DNA of 64,000 bases, from contig LVAC01000008.1 in NCBI GenBank assembly GCA_001602955.1, positions 62,001 to 126,000 of the forward strand, read 5' to 3'. The notes under the pieces are model-generated. The model searched no databases. It saw only the letters and a list, made by a program, of their open reading frames with translations, and was not told the origin of the DNA. Made by a program: the position numbers and the translations under genes. This stretch comes from Sulfurospirillum sp001602955. GTDB lineage: Bacteria > Campylobacterota > Campylobacteria > Campylobacterales > Sulfurospirillaceae. This document shows positions 50,411 through 59,726 of the stretch, piece after piece. The stretch's first letter is position 1. Each line of letters begins with the position of its first letter.

Positions 50411-51249
50411 GTGACTCTCTTCTCCTTTTGAAAGATTTCCGTAAAATTAGACCCTTTCCAACGTAAAAAGGTTTCAGGGTCTAAAAGACGCCCTATAAAC
50501 TTGATTTCATAATGCAAATGAGGACCGGTGGACATACCGCTGTTACCCGAATAGGCAATAATATCCCCTTTTTTCACGAACTGCCCCTCTTTGACGATCG
50601 GTTTGTTCATCAAATGAGCATAATAACTCTCAAACCCGTAATTATGGCTGAGAGAGACGACGTTTCCGTAACCGCTGTTTTGATTGTACTGAATAAATTT
50701 AACGACGCCGTCCGCCGGTGCTAAGACAGGCGTTCCGACCGGCGCACGTAAATCGGTTCCCGCATGAAACTCTTTACGCTTCAAAATAGGATTTTCCCGC
50801 CATCCAAAACGCGAAGAAAATTCACTGTACGCCATCACGTCGCCGCTGGGAATATTGTCAAAAAAGGTTTTTTGCTGTAAAACGGTTACGTCGATCTCTT
50901 CAAGACGCGTGTCAAGTGCCTCTTCGTCGTTAGTTCTTAGACCGATCAACTCTTCGACGTTACTGATTTTATCGCGAATTGCTTCGTACTCTTTCGACTT
51001 TTCCGAAATTTCTTCTTGCAAAGATTCGTTTTGTGCTAATAAAATATTGCGTTCGTTAATCGCACTCTCTTTTTTTGCTTCTAATGCAGACACCTCTTTC
51101 ATGAGAAAAAGAATGACGAAACTGCCGACAAGAATCACTAAGGCGACAAAAAGCGTAAAATACAAAAGAAATTTTTTAATGACTTGGTGCAATAAAAAGT
51201 GGCGCGAACCGTGAACGTCTGAGATCGTAACCGTAAATTTATCTTTCAC
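50350..51249 (-). CDS. csd1: M23 peptidase, Csd1-like
   Basis: A 299-residue inner-membrane-anchored LytM peptidase. One membrane helix (about 30-52), then a coiled coil (53-105), and the M23 domain with EFHAGTDLRAP (His, Asp about 162-168) and GPHLHYEIKF (HxH). Neighbouring and overlapping ccmA, as csd1 does in Helicobacter. It should cut peptidoglycan crosslinks under bactofilin control. Csd1 versus Csd2 assignment is by context. Confidence 0.85.
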   Translation of the reverse strand: MKDKFTVTISDVHGSRHFLLHQVIKKFLLYFTLFVALVILVGSFVILFLMKEVSALEAKKESAINERNILLAQNESLQEEISEKSKEYEAIRDKISNVEELIGLRTNDEEALDTRLEEIDVTVLQQKTFFDNIPSGDVMAYSEFSSRFGWRENPILKRKEFHAGTDLRAPVGTPVLAPADGVVKFIQYNQNSGYGNVVSLSHNYGFESYYAHLMNKPIVKEGQFVKKGDIIAYSGNSGMSTGPHLHYEIKFIGRLLDPETFLRWKGSNFTEIFQKEKRVTWESLIKLINAQYPLPKQPS

Positions 51250-52388
51250 TTTATCCCTTTTAAAAATGCCTCGGCAACACTAAAAGAGCCGAAAACGACA
51301 TACTCTTTTTGAGGATCAATCGCTTGAAACGAGGAGATTTTCAAACCGTATTCTTTCGCCGTCTCGTACAAGCGTGCTTCATCTACCGCACGCGAACTTT
51401 GAATCGCAATCACGTAGATCTCTTCGATGATAGGAACCAAGAGCTTTAAAATCGTTCTGTAATCTTTATCTTTATAGCAATTATAAATAAGCCCTACTTT
51501 TTTTCCATCAAAGCTTTGCGCCAATGCTAAAGCCGCCATGACGTTATGCCCGACGTCTAAGGTGACGTTGGGAAGGATTTTTTGATGGCGTCCTTGTAAC
51601 ATCGTTATGGAAAAACTTTCAAACGTTATATCATACCCAAGAAAGGTTAACGCGCAAAACGCCGTCTTAAAGTTTTCGATTAAAAAAGGCGCGTTCGTAT
51701 ACGAAGAGATATGCGCTTCTAACATGTCAGACGTTTTTGCATCAAAGTGAGGCTGAACCATCGTGACATGTAAGCTTTGAGCTTTTTGACGCGCCAGAAC
51801 TTCGACGCTCGCTTCGTATTGTGAGGCTAAGACGAAATCGTTGGCGATGCTATTGAGCTTTGTCGTCGCAATCGCTTCGATCGTATCGCCTAAAAAATCT
51901 TGATGATCGTACCCGATAGGCGTTACAATCGAAAGTATTTTAGGAAAAACGTTGGTCGCGTCAAATTCGCCGCCAAGCCCCGCCTCCAAAACGACGTAAT
52001 CGCAAAAATCACAAAAAATAGCCATGGCTAAAAGCGTCGTATACTCAAAATACGAAAGAGCCTGTGCCTCGTGTGCATCAAGCCATGAAAGCAGTTTTTG
52101 ATGATACGCTTCTAAAATCGCATCTTGGACGTCGCATCCGTCGATCCAGATTCGCTCGTTAAAACGAAGAATGTGCGGCGAAGTGTAATGTCCGACGTGA
52201 AAGCCGTTATGGCGCAACATCTGTGCTAAAAAGCGTCCCGTCGTTCCTTTACCGTTCGTACCGACGACGTGAACGATGCGAGGAAGCTTAAAGTGCGATG
52301 CAATACGACGATACGTTTTTGGCATACGTTCATAGTCGATCTCATCGTAAGAAAGCGGTTTAGGGTCTAAAAAAGAAAAAAGCGTCAT
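51246..52388 (-). CDS. folC: Folylpolyglutamate / dihydrofolate synthase
   Basis: A 380-residue Mur-ligase-like enzyme that adds glutamate to dihydropteroate and folates. P-loop VGTNGKGTTGRFLAQ (about 42-56), HYTSPHILRFNERIW, EAGLGGEFDATN, and LDVGHNVMA. Slightly short but complete. Overlaps the csd1-like gene by 4 bases, next to a GGDEF gene. Confidence 0.92.
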   Translation of the reverse strand: MTLFSFLDPKPLSYDEIDYERMPKTYRRIASHFKLPRIVHVVGTNGKGTTGRFLAQMLRHNGFHVGHYTSPHILRFNERIWIDGCDVQDAILEAYHQKLLSWLDAHEAQALSYFEYTTLLAMAIFCDFCDYVVLEAGLGGEFDATNVFPKILSIVTPIGYDHQDFLGDTIEAIATTKLNSIANDFVLASQYEASVEVLARQKAQSLHVTMVQPHFDAKTSDMLEAHISSYTNAPFLIENFKTAFCALTFLGYDITFESFSITMLQGRHQKILPNVTLDVGHNVMAALALAQSFDGKKVGLIYNCYKDKDYRTILKLLVPIIEEIYVIAIQSSRAVDEARLYETAKEYGLKISSFQAIDPQKEYVVFGSFSVAEAFLKGIK

Positions 52389-53933
52389 TTACAAAATAGG
52401 CATCACTTGATTGCGCCCACACTCTTTTGCCTTATACAAAAGCGTATCGGCGGCGTTTAAGACTTCTTCTTTGGAGGCGTATTGCGAACGCTGTGCGACG
52501 CCGCAACTGATCGTCACGTTAATGCGTTCGCTTTTGTATAAAAATTTAAATTGCTCGATGACGTTTCGAATTTTTTCCGCGAAATGAATGGCTTGCGCCA
52601 AATCGGTACTCGGTAAAATAACCAAGAACTCCTCGCCGCCGTAACGTCCCGCAAAATCAACCTGACGGATATACTTGCGTAAAATCTTACCGACCGTCGA
52701 GAGGATAACGTCGCCCGCTTCGTGACCGTAGTTATCGTTTACGTTTTTAAAGTGATCGATGTCGATAAAACAGAGCGTATAATCGACCTTATAACGCATA
52801 AAAGCGTCTTCGACGTGCTCAAGTTCGTTCGATAACGCTCTACGTGTCGCAACGTGCGTAAGATAATCTTCTTTAACCTCTTGCTTAGCGACCAGTAACG
52901 CCGATTCTAGCTTCGTGATACGGCTTTGCAATTTGGTAATGGTCTCTTGGTTGCTCATCATCTTCTCACTTAAGGAACGCGTTTCGTTTTCCAAAGAAGA
53001 GGCAATATGCAAAAGTTTCGAATGAACGCTCTCAAAACCGTCTTGTGAAAAATCGATCTTTTGCAAGTCGGCACGAATGATTTTGACCTGTTGATGGCTA
53101 AGATTGCTGCTTTGAATCAAATCGACGATTTTTTTATTGATTTCGTCTAAGATTTTATCCAACGCGGCAACTTTCTTTTTAACCTCTTCTTTATCGAGCG
53201 TAATGCGTTTTGAGATCAACTGCTTAATCTCCTTTTGAAACGCAGGCGTACCTAACGCCTCGGGGGAAGCCCGAAGTTCGTGTCCGATATTGGCAAGTTC
53301 GTCGTTCATACCCGAAGCAATGGAAGGTGATAGCGAAGCGACGATCAAAGGAACCAATCCTCTGTAAATTTCTAAACTGTCGTCTTTGTTTAGCAAACGC
53401 AAGACGTCTCGCACCATCATCTCCAAATCGTCTTTTGCGATATGCCCGAATACATCGAGTTTTTGAAGGTAACTGTCGTCGTAGTTGGAGATAAAATCAA
53501 ACCATTTTTCTTTGACTAACTCAATGGATTGGAGGTTTTGGTGAAAATCCAAACGCTCCAAAGAAGCGTTAGCAAGGTTCGTTGCTTTGGCATCATGCAA
53601 CAAGGTAATCGCCTGCAAAACGCGTTTGGTCAACAACGCTAAAGCACTCACCATTTTGAGCGCATCGCCTTCATTGGCGCGATTGAGTTTGGCGACAAGA
53701 AACGAGAGCAATTCGTCCACCGAGCTGATATTAAAGCGTTTCATATCGGCGATAATCGTCGCATCGAGTTTTTTGACGTACTTTTCGACTTTTTGGCAAT
53801 CTTCGACGATCACGCCTTTTTGCTTCGCGACTTTACAGAAGACTTTCGCATAATTATCGGGCGTAAGGCTTAAATGTTCGGCTTTAATGGACTCTAAAGA
53901 CTCTTTAATGATTTCATTGATGGTGGTTGCCAT
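52389..53933 (-). CDS. GGDEF diguanylate cyclase
   Basis: A 514-residue protein, ATG 53933 with AAAGGAC upstream. A long N-terminal helical region (about 1-340, partly coiled coil) without a recognised sensor domain is followed by a GGDEF domain with RYGGEEFLVIL, the GGEEF active-site form, plus DIDHFKNVNDNYGHEAGD. It should make c-di-GMP from two GTP. The N-terminus starts inside the lptE end (20-base overlap). Confidence 0.88.
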   Translation of the reverse strand: MATTINEIIKESLESIKAEHLSLTPDNYAKVFCKVAKQKGVIVEDCQKVEKYVKKLDATIIADMKRFNISSVDELLSFLVAKLNRANEGDALKMVSALALLTKRVLQAITLLHDAKATNLANASLERLDFHQNLQSIELVKEKWFDFISNYDDSYLQKLDVFGHIAKDDLEMMVRDVLRLLNKDDSLEIYRGLVPLIVASLSPSIASGMNDELANIGHELRASPEALGTPAFQKEIKQLISKRITLDKEEVKKKVAALDKILDEINKKIVDLIQSSNLSHQQVKIIRADLQKIDFSQDGFESVHSKLLHIASSLENETRSLSEKMMSNQETITKLQSRITKLESALLVAKQEVKEDYLTHVATRRALSNELEHVEDAFMRYKVDYTLCFIDIDHFKNVNDNYGHEAGDVILSTVGKILRKYIRQVDFAGRYGGEEFLVILPSTDLAQAIHFAEKIRNVIEQFKFLYKSERINVTISCGVAQRSQYASKEEVLNAADTLLYKAKECGRNQVMPIL

Positions 53934-54432
53934 TGCGTAGTCCTTTGATCGCAATTTTCGAAATAAACTCGTCCAAAGCTTCGCTTGACGCCGCTTTAAT
54001 CGCCTCGTAACGATTCGTATCGGAGATAATGCTGTTGGTTGCGATAAAAAAGTCGTATTCTCCCGAAGCGGTTAGTTTTTCCACCTTTTTATCTTTCGCC
54101 TCATACGTAAACGAAAGAACGACCGAAGTTTTATAGGCATTGACGTAACCGTATTTATCGTAAATCGTCGGTGTAAACGAGAGGCTGTCTATCCGCACTT
54201 TTAAAATCGTATCGGCACGCTCTTTCGTTGCCAATTTCGCTCCGAAACGGTTCACGATTGCTTCGTTGATCGCATCGTTAATTAAAACGCTATTTCTTGG
54301 GTCTTGCCTCGAAATACTCACTTCCGCATAAATCGTATCGCCTAAAGCCTCTTTGGCATAATACGAAGAGGGTTTATACCCGCATCCGCCGAGCCATAGG
54401 AGAACGACAAGTCCAAGAAAAAGTTGTTTCAT
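53914..54432 (-). CDS. lptE: LPS assembly lipoprotein LptE
   Basis: A 172-residue lipoprotein. A signal peptide ends in the lipobox LGGC (Cys17), followed by GYKPSSYYAKEALG and a mixed alpha/beta LptE fold. LptE plugs the LptD beta-barrel in the outer membrane. Position right after leuS is conserved in proteobacteria and supports the call, because sequence similarity is low in this family. Confidence 0.82.
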   Translation of the reverse strand: MKQLFLGLVVLLWLGGCGYKPSSYYAKEALGDTIYAEVSISRQDPRNSVLINDAINEAIVNRFGAKLATKERADTILKVRIDSLSFTPTIYDKYGYVNAYKTSVVLSFTYEAKDKKVEKLTASGEYDFFIATNSIISDTNRYEAIKAASSEALDEFISKIAIKGLRNGNHHQ

Positions 54433-54433
54433 A

Positions 54434-56881
54434 CTACTTTACCACCAGATTGATCAATTTATTGGGAACGTAAATTTCTTTGAGAAGCGTCATGCCTTCT
54501 AGCCATTTTGCCGTACTCTCTTTGCCGCATTTTAAAGCTTCTTCTTGAGAAATACTCGTAGGCACTTCAATCTCGGCGCGTTTTTTACCGTTAACCGTGA
54601 CCGCCAAAATCATACTATCGCTGACAAAAACCTCTTCTTTTAATGCAATCGTCGTAAAATTCTTACATGTAAAAAGATCTTCGCTAAGTTCCCAACACGT
54701 ATGCGGGATCACCGGTTCCAAAAGGTTGAGCAAGATAAAATACCCCTCCGTCCAAACATCCGAATCGTTTTGTTCGCTCAGTGCATTGAGTGCTTCCATG
54801 CATGCGGCGATTAAAGTGTTGAACGTGTAACTTCCCTCGAAAACCTCATTGGATTTTTTAAGTGCTTCGTAGACTTTTTTACGTGCGTATTGCGATGCTT
54901 TGGAAAGAGTTGCATGATCGATGTTCGGCAAAGCCTTACATGTACGAACGTTTTCGCTTTTTTGAACAAACCGTTTGATGAAGCGAAACGCCCCCTCCAC
55001 CGCACTATCGTTCCACTCAAGCTCTTTTTGAGGCGGTGCGGCAAAAAGAATAAACAGACGTGCCGTATCCGCTCCGTAGGTCTTAATAATCGAATCGGGA
55101 TCGACCGTATTGCCTTTACTTTTGCTCATTTTTGAACCGTCTTTAAGCACCATCCCTTGAGTTAAAAGATTGGCAAACGGTTCATCGCAATTCACGTATC
55201 CCAAATCGCGAAGCACTTTGGTAAAAAAGCGCGAATACAACAGGTGTAAAATCGCATGTTCGATACCGCCGATGTATTGATCGACGTTCATCCAGTAATT
55301 AACGCTCTCTTTATCAAAAGGTACGTCGCTCCAAAACGCCGGATCGGACGTGTAACGTAAAAAATACCAACTGGATTGAAAAAAAGTATCCATCGTATCG
55401 GTTTCGCGCGTTGCGTCGTGTCCGCATACGGGACACTTCGTGTATTTCCACGTCGGGTGCTTGTCTAAAGGATTGCCCTCGCCCGAAATTTCGACGTCGT
55501 CGGGAAGCGCAACCGGAAGATTTTCAAATTTTTCGGGAACGAGCCCGCATTTAGGACAATGCACCATCGGAATCGGAGCACCCCAATAACGCTGACGGCT
55601 AATACCCCAATCGCGTAATTTATAGTTAACGACTTTCGTACCGATGCCTTTTTCTTCAAAACGGGCGATAATGCGTTTTTGTGCGCTTTTGGAATCCAGC
55701 CCGCTAAATTCTCCCGAATTCACCAGCGTACCGTATTCACATGTCGCCGCACTTCCGTCAAAAGGCGAAGCAGTTTCAATGCTTTGAATTATCGCTAAAT
55801 CGTACTTTTTGGCAAATTCGAAGTCGCGTTCGTCATGAGCGGGAACCGCCATAACCGCACCGCCGCCGTATTCGATCAAAACGAAGTTGGCAACCCAAAC
55901 AGGAACGCTTTCCCCCGTTAAAGGATGAATCACGTCGATGCCTAAGCTAACACCCTCTTTTTCCGATTGGGCGCGTTCACGCGCACCTACACGTTGCATC
56001 GCTTTAATCTGTGCCGTTTTTTCTTCGCTTAAAAGCCGATGTTCGATCAGATAATTGACGATCGGATGTTCCGGTGCCAAGGCAGAATAACTCACCCCGT
56101 AAATCGTATCGGGGCGAGTCGTAAAAACGTTATACGCTTCAAATTTTCCGTCCAATTTTGCCTTGGATTCGGGAGTTAAAGCAAACGTAAATTCCAAACC
56201 TTCGCTTCGACCGATCCAATTTTCCTGCATCGTTAAAACTTGATTCGGCCAACCTACGCGTAATTTCTCGCAATCGTCCAATAATTCTTGCGCGTATTGC
56301 GTAATTTTAAGGTAATAGCCCGGAAGCAAGCGTTGTTCGACCGGATTGTCGCAACGCCAACAACATCCCTCTTCGACTTGTTCGTTAGCCAAAACGGTTT
56401 GACATGTATTGCACCAATTTAAAACGGCGTTTTTTTGATAAACCAAGCCTTTAGTGAACATTTCGATAAAGATACGCTGTTCATGCTTCGTGTACAAAGG
56501 ATCGCTTGCGGCAAATTCGCGTTTGGCGGAAAACGAAAGTCCCAAAGAGGAGAGCTCTTTACGCATATAGTCGATATTTTCGTACGTCCACTTTTTAGGG
56601 TGAACTTTGTGCTTAATTGCCGCATTTTCGGCGGGCATTCCAAAACTGTCCCAACCGATCGGGTGTAAAACGTTAAAGCCGTTTTTACGATAATGCCTTG
56701 CAATCGCATCGCCGATCGTATAGTTGCGCACGTGCCCCATATGAATCCGACCGCTGGGATAGGGAAACATGCTTAAAATGTATTTTTTCTTTTGCGTAAA
56801 ATCGCTATGGGGTTCGAATGCATTCGTCGCATGCCAGCGATCTTGCCATTTTTTTTCAATTTCTAAAGGATTGTACTGCAT
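54434..56881 (-). CDS. leuS: Leucyl-tRNA synthetase
   Basis: An 815-residue class I synthetase. HIGH-type motif PYPSGRIHMGHVRNYTIGD (about 38-56), an editing (CP1) domain with TTRPDTIYGVS and the conserved AVPAHDERDFEFA, zinc cysteines in CNTCQTVLANEQVEEGCCWRCD (first four of this stretch), KMSKSKGNTVDP (KMSKS, about 584-595), and a C-terminal domain. Full length. Confidence 0.96.
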   Translation of the reverse strand: MQYNPLEIEKKWQDRWHATNAFEPHSDFTQKKKYILSMFPYPSGRIHMGHVRNYTIGDAIARHYRKNGFNVLHPIGWDSFGMPAENAAIKHKVHPKKWTYENIDYMRKELSSLGLSFSAKREFAASDPLYTKHEQRIFIEMFTKGLVYQKNAVLNWCNTCQTVLANEQVEEGCCWRCDNPVEQRLLPGYYLKITQYAQELLDDCEKLRVGWPNQVLTMQENWIGRSEGLEFTFALTPESKAKLDGKFEAYNVFTTRPDTIYGVSYSALAPEHPIVNYLIEHRLLSEEKTAQIKAMQRVGARERAQSEKEGVSLGIDVIHPLTGESVPVWVANFVLIEYGGGAVMAVPAHDERDFEFAKKYDLAIIQSIETASPFDGSAATCEYGTLVNSGEFSGLDSKSAQKRIIARFEEKGIGTKVVNYKLRDWGISRQRYWGAPIPMVHCPKCGLVPEKFENLPVALPDDVEISGEGNPLDKHPTWKYTKCPVCGHDATRETDTMDTFFQSSWYFLRYTSDPAFWSDVPFDKESVNYWMNVDQYIGGIEHAILHLLYSRFFTKVLRDLGYVNCDEPFANLLTQGMVLKDGSKMSKSKGNTVDPDSIIKTYGADTARLFILFAAPPQKELEWNDSAVEGAFRFIKRFVQKSENVRTCKALPNIDHATLSKASQYARKKVYEALKKSNEVFEGSYTFNTLIAACMEALNALSEQNDSDVWTEGYFILLNLLEPVIPHTCWELSEDLFTCKNFTTIALKEEVFVSDSMILAVTVNGKKRAEIEVPTSISQEEALKCGKESTAKWLEGMTLLKEIYVPNKLINLVVK

Positions 56882-56889
56882 CTTAATTC

Positions 56890-57861
56890 CTATACCGTGC
56901 CTTTTTCGTACTGTGAGCGCATTTTAGCTTTTTCCAGTCTGTTTTTCTCTTTAAGCGCGATTTTATTTTTGTAGCCTTCAACGCTAAAACCCAACACTTT
57001 CAAAAACGGTGCGGAGATAAAAATAGAGCTGTAACTACCGATAATCAAACCCAGCAACATGGTAAAACTAAATCCGTGAATAATCTCGCCGCCGAAAACA
57101 TACAACGTAAAGACGACAAAAAAAACGGTCAATACCGTTAAAATCGTTCGCGAAAGGGTTTTGGAAACGGAGGTATTAATCACATGCATCAAATCCATAT
57201 CTTTGGTACTTTTCAGTTCTTCACGAATACGGTCGTAAATAATAATCGTGTCGTTAATCGAATAACCAATTAAGGTCAAAATTGCCGCCAACACGTCCAA
57301 ACTCATCTCAACTTTAAAGAGAATAAGTGCCCCCGTAGTGATAGCGACATCGTGAAGCAACGTAATAATCGAAGCGACCGCGAACGTCCACTCAAAGCGA
57401 AATCCGACATAGATCATAATGCCTATCATACTAAGAACGGCCGCCATAATCCCTTTTTGGCGAAGCTCACCGCCTACTTTTGGACCTACGATATCGACTT
57501 TACGTACATCGAACGATCCCGAATCCTTCAGTGTTGAACGGATAATATCGCCGACATCATGCGTGACGCCCTCAGTCGTAGAAGCAAAACGGATTTGGAC
57601 TTCTTCGGGAGAGCCGAATTCCGTAACGATCGCACCGGAAAAGAGTTTATCTTTCGCGAGTGCTTCACGGATTTTATCCATCGGAGCGGTTTGTTCGTAT
57701 TTTAATTGCACGACCGTACCGCCGGCAAAATCGATTCCGTAGCTCAATCCGTGCGTAAAGAAAAGAATAATAGAAATAAAAGCAAGCGAAAGCGTCGTTA
57801 CGATAAAAAAACGACTCACTTTCATAAAATCGTATACTTTATGGTGTGGGAAAAACTCCAT
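56890..57861 (-). CDS. secF: SecF protein-export subunit
   Basis: A 323-residue membrane protein with six transmembrane helices: the first (about 18-36), a periplasmic part with GIDFAGGTVVQLKY, then five helices with IGYSINDTIIIYDRIREEL. It joins SecD to pull exported proteins by proton motive force. Overlaps secD by one base and precedes leuS by 8 bp. Confidence 0.95.
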   Translation of the reverse strand: MEFFPHHKVYDFMKVSRFFIVTTLSLAFISIILFFTHGLSYGIDFAGGTVVQLKYEQTAPMDKIREALAKDKLFSGAIVTEFGSPEEVQIRFASTTEGVTHDVGDIIRSTLKDSGSFDVRKVDIVGPKVGGELRQKGIMAAVLSMIGIMIYVGFRFEWTFAVASIITLLHDVAITTGALILFKVEMSLDVLAAILTLIGYSINDTIIIYDRIREELKSTKDMDLMHVINTSVSKTLSRTILTVLTVFFVVFTLYVFGGEIIHGFSFTMLLGLIIGSYSSIFISAPFLKVLGFSVEGYKNKIALKEKNRLEKAKMRSQYEKGTV

Positions 57862-59447
57862 TAGTGACTCCTCTTAATGCCAAACCACATAATGGGGTTG
57901 TGATTGCTTTTTTCAATTCGGGATCTCAGTAAATCGTAAATACCGTGTGTTCCCAAAATTGCCGTTAACATGGAAACACTGATACCGATTGCCGTACTGA
58001 TCGCAAAACCTTTAATCGGTCCCGTGCCGTACACGTACAATAAAATTGAGGTTAAAATCGACGTAATATTACTGTCTAAAATAGCACTCATGGCATTCTC
58101 GTAGCCGTGTTCAATGGCTTGCATTATCGGCATACCCTGCCGCAAGAGTTCGCGAATCCGCTCATTGATAATAACGTTGGCATCGACCGCCATACCGATG
58201 GTTAAGACGATACCCGCCATACCCGGCAAAGTCAACGTCGCTCCAAAAAGCGACATAATCGCAATTAATAAAAAGAGATTAGCAATCAACGCAATATTGG
58301 CGACGACTCCCGCTAAGCGGTAGTAAAAAAGCATAAAACCGGAAACCAACGCGAAACCTGAAATCAACGCCATCAAGCTGGCATGAATACTGTCCGCTCC
58401 CAAAGAAGGACCGATACTGCGTTTTTCAAGCATCGTAACCGGTGCTAAAAGAGCCCCGCTACGAAGCGCAATCGCTACGTCGTGTGCTTCTTTAACGCTA
58501 AAGCCGCCGCTGATTTGTCCGCTACCGCCGCCGATGCGTTCACGAATATTGGGGGCGGAATAGACTTTATTGTCCAAAACAATCGCCAAGCGATTGCCGA
58601 CGTTACCGGCCGTAAAATCACCGAAAATTTTAGCACCTTCGGAGTTAAGCGTAAAATTGATGACGGGTTGTTGCATTTGATCAAAACCGACTTTCGCATC
58701 GGTCAACATACTGCCGTCTAAGATAGGAATCTCTTTTAAAATATAGCGAATATGATCGCTCTTGGCATCGCTTAAGATAACGTCGCCGTACTGCTCCGCT
58801 TCGGTCGGACTCATCGTCGCGGAACGATCTTGTTTTTTCTCGTCGACCGCCATCAATTGAAGGTGAGCGGCTTTGGCGATCAACTCGCGCGCACGTTGTT
58901 CGTCTTCGGCATTTTTAACGCCCGGCAATTCGACCAAAATTTTATCGCTTCCTTGTTTGGCGACGTTAGGCTCCGCCAAACCGAATTGATCCAAACGGTT
59001 ACGAATCGTCTCGACGGCTTGGGAAAGCGCATACTCTTTAATCAAATCTTTTTCTTTATCGCTCAACGTAAGCGTATACTTTAACGCCTCTTTATTGACT
59101 TGCAAACCGCTAATCGTTTTGAGCATCTCGTCGATTTTTTTCTCTTCGTCTTTATCGAGAAGGCTAAACGAAATCGTCTCTTCGATCGCGCGTAAATCGT
59201 CGATGATAATATCGCTGCTTTGCGCAAAAAATTTGACGCTTGAAGCAATCGATTTGACTTTGGACTTAATCGCTTCGTCGGTTTTAACGCCTAAAACCAT
59301 ATGCAGACCGCCTTGAAGGTCGAGTCCTAAAGAGACTTTCGCACCTTTTTGCGTTTGTAGAAACGTCGGCATGGACATTCCCACGCCGAAAATAATAGCT
59401 ATTAAAAAAATAACTAAACGATAGTTAAATTTTCCGGCGTTATTCAT
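57861..59447 (-). CDS. secD: SecD protein-export subunit
   Basis: A 528-residue membrane protein. N-terminal helix, GLDLQGGLHMVLGV, a large periplasmic P1 domain (about 60-345) with ETIRNRLDQFGLAEPNV, and five helices with GMAVDANVIINERIREELL-like motif (here GMAVDANVIINERIREL). Full length. It starts inside the yajC end. Confidence 0.95.
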   Translation of the reverse strand: MNNAGKFNYRLVIFLIAIIFGVGMSMPTFLQTQKGAKVSLGLDLQGGLHMVLGVKTDEAIKSKVKSIASSVKFFAQSSDIIIDDLRAIEETISFSLLDKDEEKKIDEMLKTISGLQVNKEALKYTLTLSDKEKDLIKEYALSQAVETIRNRLDQFGLAEPNVAKQGSDKILVELPGVKNAEDEQRARELIAKAAHLQLMAVDEKKQDRSATMSPTEAEQYGDVILSDAKSDHIRYILKEIPILDGSMLTDAKVGFDQMQQPVINFTLNSEGAKIFGDFTAGNVGNRLAIVLDNKVYSAPNIRERIGGGSGQISGGFSVKEAHDVAIALRSGALLAPVTMLEKRSIGPSLGADSIHASLMALISGFALVSGFMLFYYRLAGVVANIALIANLFLLIAIMSLFGATLTLPGMAGIVLTIGMAVDANVIINERIRELLRQGMPIMQAIEHGYENAMSAILDSNITSILTSILLYVYGTGPIKGFAISTAIGISVSMLTAILGTHGIYDLLRSRIEKSNHNPIMWFGIKRSH

Positions 59448-59715
59448 CGATTTTCTTTGAAATAAAGTCTCTGGAAACCTTTACGATCATCCCTTCATCA
59501 TTAAGCTTAACTTTGATAGAATCTTCCTCAGGTTTCACGACTTCGCATATTAAACCGCCGTTGGTAATAATTTTATCGCCTTTTTTCAGTGCATCGAGCA
59601 TCTCTTTATGCTTCTTCACTTGTTTTTGTTGTGGACGAATCACAAGAAAATAAAAAATCGCGAAAAGCACGACGAGTGGAAGTAATGAAGAAAGTAAACT
59701 TGCAGAACCTTGCAT
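59440..59715 (-). CDS. yajC: YajC, Sec translocon accessory subunit
   Basis: A 91-residue protein with one membrane helix (LLSSLLPLVVLFAIFYFLVI) and then RPQQKQVKKHKEMLDALKKGDKI in the start of the cytoplasmic beta-domain (quoted in outline). It binds SecDF. It is the first gene of the ~14 kb leftward run and is divergent from lnt, 11 bases apart between start codons. Confidence 0.93.
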   Translation of the reverse strand: MQGSASLLSSLLPLVVLFAIFYFLVIRPQQKQVKKHKEMLDALKKGDKIITNGGLICEVVKPEEDSIKVKLNDEGMIVKVSRDFISKKIDE

Positions 59716-59726
59716 GGAAATCCTTT

